Assembly: GCA_026874595.1 (NCBI GenBank)
Contig: CM049322.1
Coordinates: forward strand, 49,825,340 to 49,889,339
Length of the DNA: 64,000 nucleotides
Origin: Sipunculus nudus
Taxonomy: Eukaryota; Annelida; Sipuncula; Golfingiida; Sipunculidae
Direction: 5' to 3'
Shown here: piece after piece, positions 32,801 to 47,900 of the stretch
Layout: every line of letters starts with the position of its first letter
Numbering within the stretch: position 1 is the first letter of the stretch
Translations under genes and position numbers: made by a program
Notes under the pieces: model-generated
Databases searched by the model: none
Told to the model about the DNA's origin: nothing
Seen by the model: the letters and a program-made list of their open reading frames with translations, nothing else

Positions 32801-35800
32801 AATGGGGACAATTACATAGGGCCTGCAGGTGCATTAGTCACCAGGCCTGGTTGACACCAGGATTATAAATGAGAGGAAGCTTGTGATACTGCCCTGTCAC
32901 GAAGTCTGAAGCAAGAATGCATTTCTGCAGATTATATTAAAATATGGAGGCGGTTACCTCCACCAAAAAAATCACATATATTACACACCGTGAATTGAGT
33001 TTCATTTTCTGGATTTGTCCATTCCTCAAGCTCTTAAGATTAAAACCCATGTGAGTGTGATCAGTGTACATAATCATATATATATATAGGCATATATGTA
33101 ATATATATGAGTGAAACAATGTGTATTTTGTGCATATACATGTGTGCATATATATATATATATGCATGAACCTGCAGAAGGGTCCAGTAGTACAGCAGGC
33201 ACATGGATGTGGTGGGCTTTCCCAAAAAAAGTGTACTGATGGTCATTTTACTAGGAAACTCTCATTCTTTTATGTGTGAAGATCTCACCTCTGATGTATA
33301 AGTGTGTGCACATACTGTGGTTACCTCTTTTTTGTGAGGGTTTATAATTCACAATATTCACAGAAGAGAAAGTGTTGTGAAAATGAACACTGGGGATCCA
33401 TCAGAGAAGGGCCAGTGGACAGGGGAATAAGGACAAGGATACAGGTAGATCTTGTATGTTACCAGGAAATAAAAAAATTATACTATATATTATATCTTTT
33501 TACATAAAAGAAAATCATATCCCCTCGTTCATTTATCCTTTTGGTCCCCGTCCAGTTATTATGATTTCGGGCACATATTATTTAAAATAATTCATCAAAT
33601 AATGGATACATATATACTGTGTATGTTACTACATGGTGAGAGGGTGAATATGAAACCCTTGTGAAACAATCAGTAGTATTAATTTGTGAAATTTTAACTT
33701 CATGAATATGAAGCCAACCACAGTATGCTGATGAACAAATTGGGGTTAGACCTTCTTTCTTATCTGCCAAATTGGCCAGCTGCTTGAAAAAAAAGGTGCC
33801 CAAACATTCATAGTCCATTCAACTTTGGGGTTTTTGTAGAGACAGTTTTTTGTAGTGAAAATTACTTTCCAGTGCACAAATTATTAATGACTCTCCCAGG
33901 GGGAAAGAGACCATGGGTACACCCTTTGGAAACATATGACACATAATATAATACCGTATTCGACGTAATAAGCGCCTCTCCTGTAATAAGCGCCCCCCCC
34001 CCCCCCCTGGATTTGGGAGATCACTTTATGAAACTAAAGGATGAGCCATCCTTACCTCACTTTTCTCCCAGCCAATATAACACAGGACAACATAATGCTT
34101 TCATTTTTCTCCCCGCCAAGCTTAAAAGTTACCACCAGTTTTATTCAATCTCCCTTAAGCTTTATCATCTAATATAATTATAATATTAGTTACACATAAC
34201 AGAATCAGTGGTCAAGTGTATCATAGATAACACTGAATGACGGTGTCCGTGAAGGCAGACCCTGCAGGTGGCCATGCTGATCGGGTGACCTGAATTCAGG
34301 TACGCATGTGGATGTATTATGCAATGAAATATATATTACATACCGTATTTGCTCGTGTACAGGACGATTAATTTTATCCTAAAATATTGGCAAAGAATGG
34401 CAGCTCTTATACACTGGTACAAGTTTCTCAGCGTCCTCAGGGCAGCCAAGGATAATTTACAGCAATTTGAATTATTACGTCGGCCAAACTTGACGCCGTG
34501 AATATCAGTGATCATGTCCGTATTGTGGTAATATACACTCAATAAAGAACATTTCAATGCTTTGTTTTTGTTTGAATTTATCGTTTATACATCAAATTTC
34601 CATGTGCACATAGTTAAATAATTGCTAAGAAAAGGTTTGCCGTTGCCGCATTGACACAGGGATTTTAACTGAATCAATTTATGAAAGCCCTTCTGACAGT
34701 AGAGCCAGTGAATTTACGCGACCGCGGACGGAATCGCGGAATTGACCCAAACGGAATTCCTAATCCTGATAATATATAAGTTTTAATGTATTTTTTGCCA
34801 AAAAGTATCTTGGCAATTCACTTGAAACATGTACACAGTGATATAATTGTCGATGCCACTGACAGCGTGCAGGGCTTACCCATGTACTCAAGATCCCAGT
34901 GCCCTGGGTTAATCTGTGTGTATACAGCACTCGCACAAGGGATGCTTGGAACTTGCCTAACCAAGTGCCATCCAGTAGCACATAATATGCATGTTAAAAC
35001 AAGGGACCTATGGGTCACGACGCTCAGCTGTTATATATGATAAAAAAATATTATTTAGAAATGAGGCACATGCTGGTTTTGTGTGGTAATAAATATAAGC
35101 TGTATTATGAGTTGTTGTTGTTTAGCTTATGTATGATTTTGATAGTACCTTTGGAAACAGGGAAGAGGATTGATTTCATTTATTTTATTAACAAATGGAG
35201 TACTACTGTCACACAGATTTTGACTTGGCCATATAACTTATAAGCAGAACATATAATTTAAGAGTTTAACTATTTATTAAAAAAATTACAAATATTGTCC
35301 CAAATATAATTTTTATTAAAAAAAATAAGAGAATCATATGATTTTTTAAAATGAAATATAATTGATATGATTATTAAAATAATATTAAAGAATATATTCA
35401 TGAATGCATTCATGAATACATTTTGAAAGTATTTGCACGAGTATTCATATACTTTCATTTTTACCTGAATTCCCATTCTTTATGCAAGAAATTTTATAAT
35501 GGAGTACATAATCATATTCGTATTTAAATACAATTACAAAGTATTCGCACCATGTCTGGTATTTATTCACCAAACAATGATGTTGAGAATCCAGAATATA
35601 CAAAATTCACACATTTAAATAATGATCATAAGTACCTGGTTTTATGGCTTTTATTTATATTAAAAAATAACTGTAAAAAATTCATTTTGGACTAATTTCA
35701 CATCAATGTACACACTAGACACAGTAGGAATCTAGATTAATATTATCAACTGCATCTTTGTCTATCATTAATTTCCTTCATATAATCCTTAATGATTAGT

Positions 35801-38800
35801 AATGAATAATATGATTTACTTCTTTATCATTAAAAATGAACTGAAAAATGCCATAGGTGACTGCATGGTGTTATTTGGAATATGTGACATTCTACCCATC
35901 GATACAAGATTCTTATATCATCAGTAACTGCAAGTTAATTTCCTGTTATTATAAACTAACAAATTCCTTTTCTATTTTTCTTTAATTTGTTATTAAAAAC
36001 CAATAAAAATTTATTAATTTATTGTTTATTGTTATGTTGTTGGTTAAAACTACTAGATGAGTTGGGTTGAACACCTGGATCAACTGTGGCTGGCCATCAG
36101 CTGCCTGGATTCTCCCCTCAAGCGTGCATAATTTGATGAAAGGTCAACAAGGTCAACATACAGGTGACTCAAGAGGGGCTTGAGAGAGCCAAAGTCTGAC
36201 AGGGTCTCATAAAAAACATTAATAAAAGCTACAATATTTGGCAAATTTCTTTCAGCTTTCTAAACTAAAAAGCTGAAATCCTTATGTGTGCAAGATATGA
36301 AAATTATATCAACAGTGCTCACGGGAAACAAACGTGCCATGGTCACAGTTGGGCAAAATTTAAGGTACTAATTTTATATTTATACTAATAACTTATAAAA
36401 TTTGAAAAATTCAGAACTAATTTTGGGTATTCAATTGAATCTTGATTAAATATTGTTACATCCCTGACAAAAAAGATCTCTAGCGTCAGCAATGCCCTTG
36501 TTAAGGGAGTAAATATATTTCTTGATTTTTTACAAAGTGCATTATGTTTGGGCCCATAACTTAAAAAAATACACAATACTGACATCATTTCTGGCATGTG
36601 CATAGTGAATGTATAGAAAAGTATGTATATTATATATGATCAAAGTCAGATCAGTGGTTTTGATATTAGGCAGTCTTAAAGTGTAACATTGGGTTTTTAA
36701 TGGAAAAATTAAGTTTTTCATTGATATCTCGAAGGAATTAAGTCCTAGTGACCAAATTCTTGGCATGGTAGGGGATTTTGGAGAAATCTAACTGTATGCC
36801 AAATTTAAGGAACTTAGAGCTGAAGCTCGGGAGCTGAGCTCTAGCAAACTGCATAACACTAGCAATATGTGACATGGTGCTTGAAAACTTGAATAAAATC
36901 TACAGTTTTTGATCAACTGGTTTCAAATTTTTGGTGTTAACAGTTGAAATGCTAACAAAAACATACTGTGAAAATTAAATCCACAGCAGTTACAGCAAAA
37001 AAATGTGCCATGGTCAAAGTTGGGCAAAATTTAAGGTACCAATTTTTTATTTTTGCTAATATTTTAAAAAATTTAAAAGATTTTGATCTAATTTTGGGTA
37101 TACAATTTAATTTTGATTAATAAAAGTAATATTACTGGAAAAAAAGTGCTTAGCTTTAACAAGTTTTGTGTTAAGTGATAAAATTTCTTTCCTGATTATT
37201 TGAAAAATGCATTATGTTTGGGCCCATAACTTTTTTAAATTAAATAATACAGACCTAATTTCTGGCATGTACATAGGAATTATATAGAGGATTATTTATA
37301 GGAAATATGAGGAAAAACAGATGAGTGGTTTTGATATTAGGCAGTCCTAAAGTGTGAAAATAGGTTTTTAATAAAAAATTGAGGTTTTTCCTTCATTTCT
37401 CAAAGGAATGAAGTCGCAAAGACCCAGTTTTTGGCTTGGTAGGAGATCTTGGGGACATCTAACATTATGCTGAATTTTGGATTCCTAGGTCTTACGGTTT
37501 CAAAACGTGCCACATCTACGGACGGACGGACGGACGGACGGACAGACGGACGGACGACGGACAATGGACCACGACTATAGCTCAGATGACTTATAGTCAG
37601 CTGAGCTAACAAGGATGATTTTTTTCATATGGTGCCGTATTTACTGCGTAAAATGTTCACGAGTCCAGTGAATGCGGACGCTGTCAGCTGGCTTGCACAC
37701 TGACATACACGGAGACTCGCTCATGGCACTTCAATTACAAGACAACCAGTAGCGCATTATAATTTTAAATATGAAGCGGCCTTTCCTCAGGTGACAATGT
37801 TTGTCAAGCTTGTATTATTGGACTACCTCAAGAAATGAATGTATTATAACGGGTCAACAAAGTTAAAGAAAGGGACCGTGTTTCCACGGGATATAAATAT
37901 GACAAATTTCCTAACAATTTTAAAACAAAACCCCGGATTTGGTTCGTATACGCACTGAAGTAAATATAATACGCTGGAGTCTGTGGGCCAGTATTTCAGT
38001 TTTTTTTTAAACTTTTGCATGTAATATCAAGCACAATGAAAGACAAAAAAGACAATTATTGTCGATGCCATTCCATGCCATTAATCGACTCAGCTGTCAA
38101 AGGTATTTGCGCAAGGTGACTGACATAATTGGGGTACCGATGTCCCGTATTATTTTTTTTCATTATTCAAATAAATACTGTTTTACATATTTTTATATGA
38201 ACATTTTATATATTCTGCTACCTTATTAGGCTTTGACTTTTATAAAAGCGTTCATTTATTACCATCCTTATTTTTTTCCTCTTCACCTGCAAAGGAAATC
38301 TCGAACTGTAGTCATTCAGACAATTCTCTCATGCAAAACAAAATAAAATCGTCTGCAAATCGGTATCACTTGGATTACACAACCATTGTTAAATGATCAT
38401 TGTTTTTCTCTGAATTGTCCTGAATGTGCTGTGAAGTCAAACACGTGTACACAAGCCGCAGTGTTAAATTGGAGGATCGTAATGCACTTTGGAAGTTGGC
38501 AGATGTTGGGGGGGGCGCTTATTAGGGTATAAAAAAAATTGGGAAAAATTAAATTTTGAGAGCGCCCGGGGTGCATATTACATCGAATACGGTATATATC
38601 TGTTGATTTTAAAAGTGAAAATCTTTGAAAATTATTCAAGTTTCCTTTATCCTGATATCCAGTATTGCACACTGTACATGGCAGGAAATGTGTATAGGTC
38701 ACGGTATAAAATTATTTTGTTATGAGTTTACTAGAGTTCATATCCGGAGTTTGTATTTACACATGGGTGTGAAATGGGAAAGTCAGATTTTGTATTGGCT

Positions 38801-41800
38801 CCACCGGAAGTAAGATAAGTTGACATTTACACATTGGTCCCTGAGGAGAGATAGATGTTAAGTTATTCCTGCTCATCTTCCTCTCCCAGAGGTTATACAC
38901 TGCGGTCATCCCTTTATCTCTTTTGTTTCAACCCCTGCTTTGTATATTTGCAAGATTTTCTGTATCTCTACCAGGGCTGGCACTAAGCAAAGACCAACGA
39001 GTCCATGGTTTCAAATGTTGTGTCCAGCTCCCAAATTTTAAACATGTGACACCTGCTGCTGTTGGTCTGTTTATATACATTGATTCTTGCACAGGGCCAA
39101 GAATCCAGGCCAAGTTACATGACTCTGAACACAAGTTGACCTAGTTGTACATCAGATTGGCCTAGTTATGTGACTTTGAACACAGGTTTTCGAAGTTATG
39201 TGAATCTGAACACAGATTTGCCTAGTTATATGACTCTGAACTGAGGTTGGCCTGGTAATAAGACACTGAACTGAGGTTGGCCTAGTAATATGAATTTGAA
39301 CTCAGGTTGGCATATTTAAGAGACTCTGAACACAATGAGTTTGGTGAAGTTATGTGACTCTAAACACAGGTTGGCCTAGTTATGTGACTGAACACAGGTT
39401 GGCCTGGTTATGTGACTTTGAACAAAGGTTGGCCTGGTTATGTGACTTTGAACACAGGTTGCCCTAGTTAAGTGACTAATCACAGGTTGGCCTAGTTATG
39501 TGACTTTTAATACGGGTTGGCCTAGTTATGTGACAGAACACAGGTTGGCCTAGTTATGTGACTGAACACAGGTTGGCCTGGTTATGTGACTTAACACACG
39601 TTGGCCTAGTTATGACTTTGAACTCAGATTGGCCTAGTAATGTTACTGAACACAGGTTGGCCTAGTTACATGATTTTGAACACAGGTTGGCCTAGTTATG
39701 TTACTGAACACAGATTGGCCCAATTATGGGAGTGCCCTAAGGTTGGCCTAGTTATGTGACTCTGAACACATGTTGGCCTAGTTATGTGACTTTGAATACA
39801 GGTTGACCTAGTTGTGTGACTGAACACAGGTTGGCCTAGTTATGACTTTGAACTCAGGTTGGCCTAGTAATGTGACTCTGAACACAGATTGGCCCAATTA
39901 TTTGAGTGCCCTCAGGTTGGCCTAGTAATGTGACTCTGAACACAGGTTGGCCTAGTTATGTGACACAGAACACAGGTTGGCCTAGTAATGTGACTGAACA
40001 CAGGTTGGCCTAGTTATGTGACGGAACAAAGGTTGGGTTAGTTATGTGACTCAGAGCACAGGTTGGCCTATTTATGTGACTTTGAATACAGGTTGACCTA
40101 GTTATGTGACTGAACACAGGTTAGCCTATTTATGACTTTAAACTCAGGTTGGCCAAGTAATGTGACTCTGAACACAGATTGGCCCAGTTATGTGAATGCA
40201 CTCAGGTTGGCCTAGTTATGTGACTCTGAACACAGGTTGGCCTAGTAATGTGACTCTTAACACAGAATGGCCTGATTATGTGACTGCACTCAGGTCGGCC
40301 TAGTTATGTGACTCTGAACACAGGTTGGCCTAGTTATGTGACTCTAAGCACAGGTTGGCCTAGTTATGTGACTGAACACAGGTTGGCCTAGTTATGACTT
40401 TAAACTCAGGTTGGCCAAGTAATGTGACTCTGAACACAGATTGGCCCAATTATGTGACTGCACTCAGGTTGGCCTAGTTATGTGACTCTGAACACAGGTT
40501 GGCCTAGTAATGTGACTCTGAACACAGATTGGCCCGATTATGTGACTGCACTCAGGTTGGCCTAGTTATGTGACTCTGAACACAGGTTGGCCTAGTAATG
40601 TGACTCTGAACACAGGTTGGCCTAGTAATGTGACTCTGAACTCAGGTTGGCCTAGTAATGTTACTGAACACAGGTTGGCCTAGTTACATGACTTTGAACA
40701 CAGGTATGCCTAGTTATGTGACTGAACACAGGTTGGCCTAGTTATGTGACTGAACACAGGTTGGCCTGGTTATGTGACTTAACACACGTTGGCCTAGTTA
40801 TGACTTTGAACTCAGATTGGCCTAGTAATGTTACTGAACACAGGTTGGCCTAGTTACATGATTTTGAACACAGGTTGGCCTAGTTATGTTACTGAACACA
40901 GATTGGCCCAATTATGTGAGTGCCCTCAGGTTGGCCTAGTTATGTGACTCTGAGCACAGGTTGGCCTAGTTATGTGACTGAACACAGGTTGGCCTGGTTA
41001 TGTGACTTAACACACGTTGGCCTAGTTATGACTTTGAACTCAGATTGGCCTAGTAATGTTACTGAACACAGGTTGGCCTAGTTACATGATTTTGAACACA
41101 GGTTGGCCTAGTTATGTTACTGAACACAGATTGGCCCAATTATGTGAGTGCCCTCAGGTTGGCCTAGTTATGTGACTCTGAGCACAGGTTGGCCTAGTTA
41201 TGTGACTGAACACAGGTTGGCCTAGTTATGACTTTAAACTCAGGTGACTCTGAACACAGATTGGCCCAATTATGTGACTGCACTCAGGTTGGCCTAATTA
41301 CGTGACTCTGAGCACAGGTGGCCATGATATAAGACACTGAACATAAGTTACATAAGATAAATTGACCCTCCAGCCATTTGACTAAGGCATATAATATACC
41401 ACTTAACACAGGGTGCATGGCCAAGATGCAAAAAAAAGCTTTAAATGAAGTGAAAACAGGATTAACGGAAGTAAGGGTCTGAAAACAAGATATGTGGTGT
41501 TGTTATATGAAAGCATTCACAGGCTGAGGTAGATACAGCGGTCATTCTGAAAAGAGGAGGCTCAAGGTATATGGTTTAAAACATGTTGAGCTAACTAGTA
41601 TCTAGACATAACAGACTCAGACCAAAACTCGTTAGAGGAAACGGCCAGCTCCTCTAATGCCATTTTGACATACTGATGTATATCCACATTTCAACGATTT
41701 AACCAATTTACTTGGCAGTTTGTTAGTGTGGGCCAGTATGGAAAATCAGTTATGTCAAACAGGGCTGCTACATGGCATGGACTTATGTTTTATTTAACTT

Positions 41801-41915
41801 ACTTCAGTGACAAATATATATTATTGTGGTCGGGCATGTGTGGGTACAGACCAGTTTCAGGGTTTTTGAGAGTATGTCTGTAAACATTCTTTCTCTCCTT
41901 CTCTTTTTCTTTCTT

Positions 41916-41955
<40 letters not shown>

Positions 41956-44900
41956 AGCACATGTACTTGTATAGATGTATAGATCAGACATGGGGTCTAT
42001 TACAGTTTTTCTATTACTATTACTATTACTATTACTTTAAATTCCTGATATTACTATTACTATTACCACATTTTATCTTCTATTACTATTACTATTACTA
42101 TTACTGGGGTATCTATTACTATTACTATTACTATTACTATTACATGTACTTAAACTTAATTAAAATATCATAAGGTTTAAGAATATATCTATACTATAGA
42201 TATATTCTTAAACCTGATGATATTTTAATTAAGTACATATATTGTTACTGTATATCTGTTCATTACACACCCAGAAGACTAGGAAAAAATAACAAGAAAA
42301 AAAAAGAAAAGCTGTCCTCAACAGCTCGTTGACAGGTTCCATGGTAGAGTTAGAGGAAGAGATATTTCATTTTCAGAAGCATTATTGACATTAAATGCTA
42401 TCTGTGCATCGGTAATATATAATATATAGTGATCTCCTGTGCTCTGATTGCTAATATATTTATACTTCCTGTTAGTGCCCAGGGTTGTCACGATTCAGAG
42501 CTGACCTCTGACCTTTCCCTCTTAGTGTTTGCATGTTCGATCAAGTTCTTACAAACAGGCTTGACCTGTTGTTGACTGGTGGCTGACAGAATTGGGGACA
42601 AAGTTTGCCAACTAAAACTTCTTTAGGTTTTTCATGTGTCCGTTTCTCAAATCATTCAAACTGAAAGTGTCATTCTCCTTAGAAAGAATACACTGTAACA
42701 CTCCTGTGTCAAAAGCTACAGTGGTTAATTTACCAAATAAGGTTGATAAATAATTATGAAATAATTGAAAGTGAAAATACTTCTGCTTGTACAGTACAAT
42801 ATTGGTGGGATATTAGGTAACAATATTTCATTATTACATTTTCCTGTCCCTAAAATACAGTTTTTATTTTAGCTTGTTAAAGTTTCTCAATCTAAACATA
42901 TATGTAAACAGCCTTGCTTCTTAATGCCAAATAGACCTTTTCCATCAGAGCTGTGACACCGGTCAGCAGCGATTAACACTGTTTGAGTAATCAGGACTGG
43001 TACATTGACAAGAGAGAATTATAATATTTTGTTGTATCTAAGTTGATAAATAGTAATAATCATACCTTATATAATTAAAAGGGATATTCCTGTGGGAGTT
43101 TCTTATAAATTTGTATTTGATTTCACTTTACAAAATGGCCCATTCAACCAGATTGCTACAGAAGACCGTTATGGACAGTTCGCATATTCATGGAAAAGGT
43201 CTACTGTTTTCTGCTCATTTCCTTTAAGTAATTTCTGAATCTTGTCTTTTCATTAAAATTAAATAGACAAAACCAGTATGGGCCCAGTGAGGCAGACCAG
43301 TTAAACATATAGCATATTAAGGCTGTGTGACGTATTAACATTATTAATATACAGTAGAATCTTGCTTATCCAGACATCTCGACCAACAGTAAATTTATTG
43401 GATAAGTTTAGCAATTATATATTTGTTTTCCTTTTTGAGTATCATATCATAAGGACTGCATTACCTAGATATGTAACTGTGTTATATTAAGGTGCTAGTA
43501 TCTTTCACCCCCTACTATGCCTGGAAAGAACCACTGTGTAAAAAGTAAAAGAAGAAAAACCATGAATTCATCGTATTATTTATGATTAATAAGTGATAAA
43601 TCATTTTTACCATAATGTCAGGTAGAACAAGGGAACATTTGCAATCCTTGGCAGAAGATGCATGACATATAGCAGCTCGGAATATCTTTTTGCTCAGAAC
43701 ATAAATAGAGTTGGTCACAATATTGACATGTAGGTCAAAGGCTGAATTACCTCATTGACACAGTGTTTGACAGCCTTGACACAGGCTGAATGACCTCATT
43801 GACCCCATGTTTGTGACAGCATTGACACAGGGGGGCTGAACTCATTGACACAGGGTGGGTGACCACATTGACACATGCTGGTTGACCACATTGACACCGG
43901 TGGGTTGACCAAATTGACACAGGGTGGGTGACCACAATCACACAGGGTAGGTGACCATATTGACACAGGGTAGGTGACCATGTTGACAATGTGTGGGTGA
44001 CCATAATGACACATGGTGGTACTGGTAGTCCTCATTGACACCAGGTGGGTTACCACATTGACACATGGCAGATGACCACGTTGACACAGGACAGACGACC
44101 ACATTGTCACAGGGCAGTTGACAGAATGACACAGGGTGGGTGACCATATTGCCACAGGGCAGATGACCACATTGTCACAGGGCAGCTGACAGCATTGACA
44201 CAGGGTGGGTGACCACATTGACACAGGGTAGGTGCCCACATTGACACAGGGTGGGTGTTCACTTTGACACAGAGTGGGTGTCTACATTGACTCAACAGTT
44301 GGTGACCACATTGACACAGGGTGGTACTGGTAGACCACATTGACACTGGGTGGTTGACCACATTGACACTGGGTGGTTGACCACATTGACGCAAGGTGGG
44401 TGACCACATTGACACAGGGTAGGTGACCATCTTAGCACAGGGCGGGTGACCACATTGACACATGGTTGACGGCCACATTGACTGGTTATATGATTATAAC
44501 ATTGAAGTGGAATGCCTCAACAATATAGACTTAACCTCCACATATAGGTTTCAATAACCACATATATTATAATGTATATTTTAAGTGAAATATTAAGTAT
44601 ATATAGAGATTTGGAAGTGAATATTTTAGTACAGAGTGTCCAGGTTTGGTTTCTGGACCTGATAGGGAGCACACATCCTCATTGGTGTTCATGTGACGGG
44701 CTGTATCAGATCTGTGGAGGGGATGCCTCTGTTTACGGCAGATAACACTGGCTGCTGCCCTATATAAATTGGCCTGATGCCTGAATACTCCTGTTCCAGG
44801 ACTGGGCTGGCAGATGTAACTGCACTGACAAACCCCGTCAAGTTCAGCCTGTGCACACCACACAGGCATAAATATTGAAAATAAACCATACAACTCAGGC

Positions 44901-47900
44901 GTGATCACTTCACTAGAGCTAAAATAAAAATTAAGTTATTTCTTTTTATATTTGTGTGTGTATATATATATATGAGAGACAAATTATGAGACCATCACAG
45001 TATTATATCAGATGAATAAATTGTTATATATGCACAGGGCTTGGTGCATGCCGCAAGGGTCATGTGACCTGGTTTACCATGGTTTCAGCTCATCCTGACC
45101 TCTCCTCATTAGAGCTTTAACAAAGATTGTATTGTCAGCTTATTATTATAATCTACTAAAATGCTAGTTTGCTTGATCCACTATTTACAATAAAATGTAG
45201 CCCGTACTATGATCCTGCTTGTGTCATACAAGTTACATCCCCCATGAAACTTACACAGTCATTTACTGGATAGATAATGTGTAATTGGCTCGAATGAAAT
45301 GTGATAATAATGTTTTAAGTGTATTATAATTGTGATAGGTTTCATACATGCACAGTGATATGTAGTTACTTTGTGTTGTCAGTCTGTCTTCCAGCTTTTA
45401 AAAAGGAGTGTGATCCAACATACATATATAATATATACCTTAATATAAAAAAAGCAAAGGAAGTACATGTAATCCCACCAACAGCAACATATAGTTATAA
45501 TTTTAATTACATTGCTGTAGATCATCATACTTCCTTGACTCAAGGCTCAGATTCCTTATCATTTCCAAATTCCCCCTCCAGGGGCTTCTCTCCCTTTGGT
45601 TTGGATAATAGTTTATCAGAATTTTGGCAATATTTCTATTAACATGGAAGAAAGTTGGCCTCAAATCTGAACTGACAAAATTTTGTCTCAAGGATTATTG
45701 TGTCCCCTATAACTAAGATATTACAATTAAAAAGTACTGCAAATTTTTCCTTCAAATCTGACACACAAGTTGCTTTCATCAAGTTCTCAGGGACTTTAAA
45801 TGCTGCTTGTTTGGGGAAGGTCTCCTACACTTATACCTGAACTACATATTTGACATGTTCTTGGATGTGTTTGAAAACAGACAACCTTGACCATTGGTCT
45901 GAAGGTCAAATCTGGTTAATTCTATGATTATTGAGACATCCCCCATAACTTTGTAAGTCCTGTAGGTTTTTTTCCTCAACTTTGCCAAGCCACCTGTTTT
46001 GCCAAGTTCTTGGACAAGTTAAAAAAATCTTGACTTTGATCTTCAAGACCAGATCTGCAATTATTTGTTTTCTATAAACCCCAATTTAACTTTTGAGATA
46101 TTACATATTTTCCCCTTAAATTTGAACCATTATTATGTTTAAATATGTTTGTTAATTTCTGATTAAATGCACCATGTACAAAATAAGATTGTTGTAATTA
46201 CCATATTGGTGAATCTCTGCGCACGTATGTTTGATTTGTGACCCCAAACAGCATGTCTCCCACTGGGTGTTAAGGGGTGTTTCCATGTACATGTTGATGC
46301 GAATATGCGTGAAAATCACTCATATAATTTTGTAACTGGGGTATTTCCATGTGTCTGTCAGCGTATATGTATATGTGTGTATGTGCGTGAAAATTGCTAC
46401 AGGAGCGTTTTCATGCATAGGGTGTGCGCAAACTCAGGGATTGGTGTTAAATCACTGCGCCATCTTTTTTTTTTCTTCACCATCATTTTGTAAAAGGCCT
46501 GCTTGATCCACTGTACAAATAAAAATGTCTGCCAGTTCACGCATATGCATGCACATGGAAACACCTATTTATTCATGCAAAAAAACCTATTTATAATATA
46601 CGCGCACATGGAAACACCTATTTTTTCACACATATATGCACATACGCATATACACACACATTGGAAACATTTCAGCCTTGGTCCTAAGAGAGTCTGTCAA
46701 GATGTGCCTTTCTAAGGTTAGATGAGGATCACATGGTAAGGCTCAATGAGGATACTAATATTTTCGTAATTTTTTACATAACATGGCTTACGGGTAAGCT
46801 GTCACTTACTTATTTAAACCAGACCAATCATTTGTTTACTAGCTAAGTACACCCAACATATGCAAGAAAAATTCTGTTGTAACTTTGCCTGATGGTAAAT
46901 CCCCATGCATGCATGACCGCATGAGTATTGATAATCATGTCTCAAATTAGATACAGGACATTAGCCAACTTTTACAACTAACAGGAAATGACTTTTTGCC
47001 ATAGTGATGGATTTTTAGCTCAGCTGACTGTAAGTCAACTTAGTTTTTATGCCCCCGCCACAAAGTGGCTGGGGCATATAGTTTTACCCATGTCCGTCAT
47101 TCCGTCCTTCTGTCCTTCCGAAATCAAACAGTTGTACGGACTTTTTTTCGCAATGCCTGCAGATATTGGCCTGATTTTTGGTGTGTGGGCAGATATAGAC
47201 CAGTTACAGATCGAGTTTGCGTTTCCTCCCGGTTGACCTACTTTTGACCGTTTTACGACTCCTAAATTTAGAAAATTTCATGAAAAATAGAAATATCATG
47301 ACAAATACACATGTACGGACTTTTTTTCGCAATGCCTGCAGATATTGGCCTGGATTTTGGTGTGTAGGCAGATAATGACCATTTTCAGATCGAGTTCGCG
47401 TTTTGTCCCAGTTGACGTACTTTTGACTGTTTTACGGCTCCTAAACTTGGAAAATTTCATGAAAAATAGAAATTTTCATGACAAATACACATGTACGGAC
47501 TTTTTTTTCGCAATGCCTGCAGATATTGGCCTGATTTTTGTGTGTGGGCAGATAATGACCAGTTACAGATTGAGTTCACGTTTTGTCCCGGTTGACCTAC
47601 TTTTGAACGTTTTACGCCTCCTTAACTTAGAAAATTTCATGAAAAATAGAAATATTCAAGACAGATACACATGTACGGCTTTTTTTTTCGCAATGCCTGC
47701 AGATATTGGCCTGATTTTTGGTGTGTGGGCAGATATTGACCAGTTACAGATTGAATTCGCGTATCGTCCCAGTTGACCTACTTTTGAATGTTTTACGGCT
47801 TCTGAACATAGAACATTTCATGTAAAATATAAATTTTCATGACAAATACACTTGTACAGACTTTTCTTCGCAATACCTGCAGATATTGGCCTGATTTTTG

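Noticed and set aside
37400-37612. ORF of 70 codons (minus) with [15 protein letters not shown], repeated at 58,804-59,028 (plus)
   Set aside because: It is the translation of the (GTCC)n microsatellite and left arm of the AGCTCAG-family element; the frame is preserved only because the copies are nearly identical.
41826-42173. 115-codon ORF rich in Leu/Ser then Tyr
   Set aside because: Arises from the CT and TTACTA microsatellites.
43796-44478. Cys/Pro-rich minus-strand ORFs of 147 and 123 codons
   Set aside because: They follow the 23-bp minisatellite in rotating frames; no start context, no domain and no splice structure.
44567-44908. 113-codon minus-strand ORF with several Cys
   Set aside because: It looked like an extracellular-domain exon at first, but cysteine spacing fits no EGF, LDLa or TSP pattern and there is no clear acceptor/donor pair.
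47345-47776. 143-codon plus-strand ORF with repeated CRQIMT and [12 protein letters not shown] text
   Set aside because: Translation of the 185-bp tandem core; period and frame follow the repeat, and stops occur in other units.
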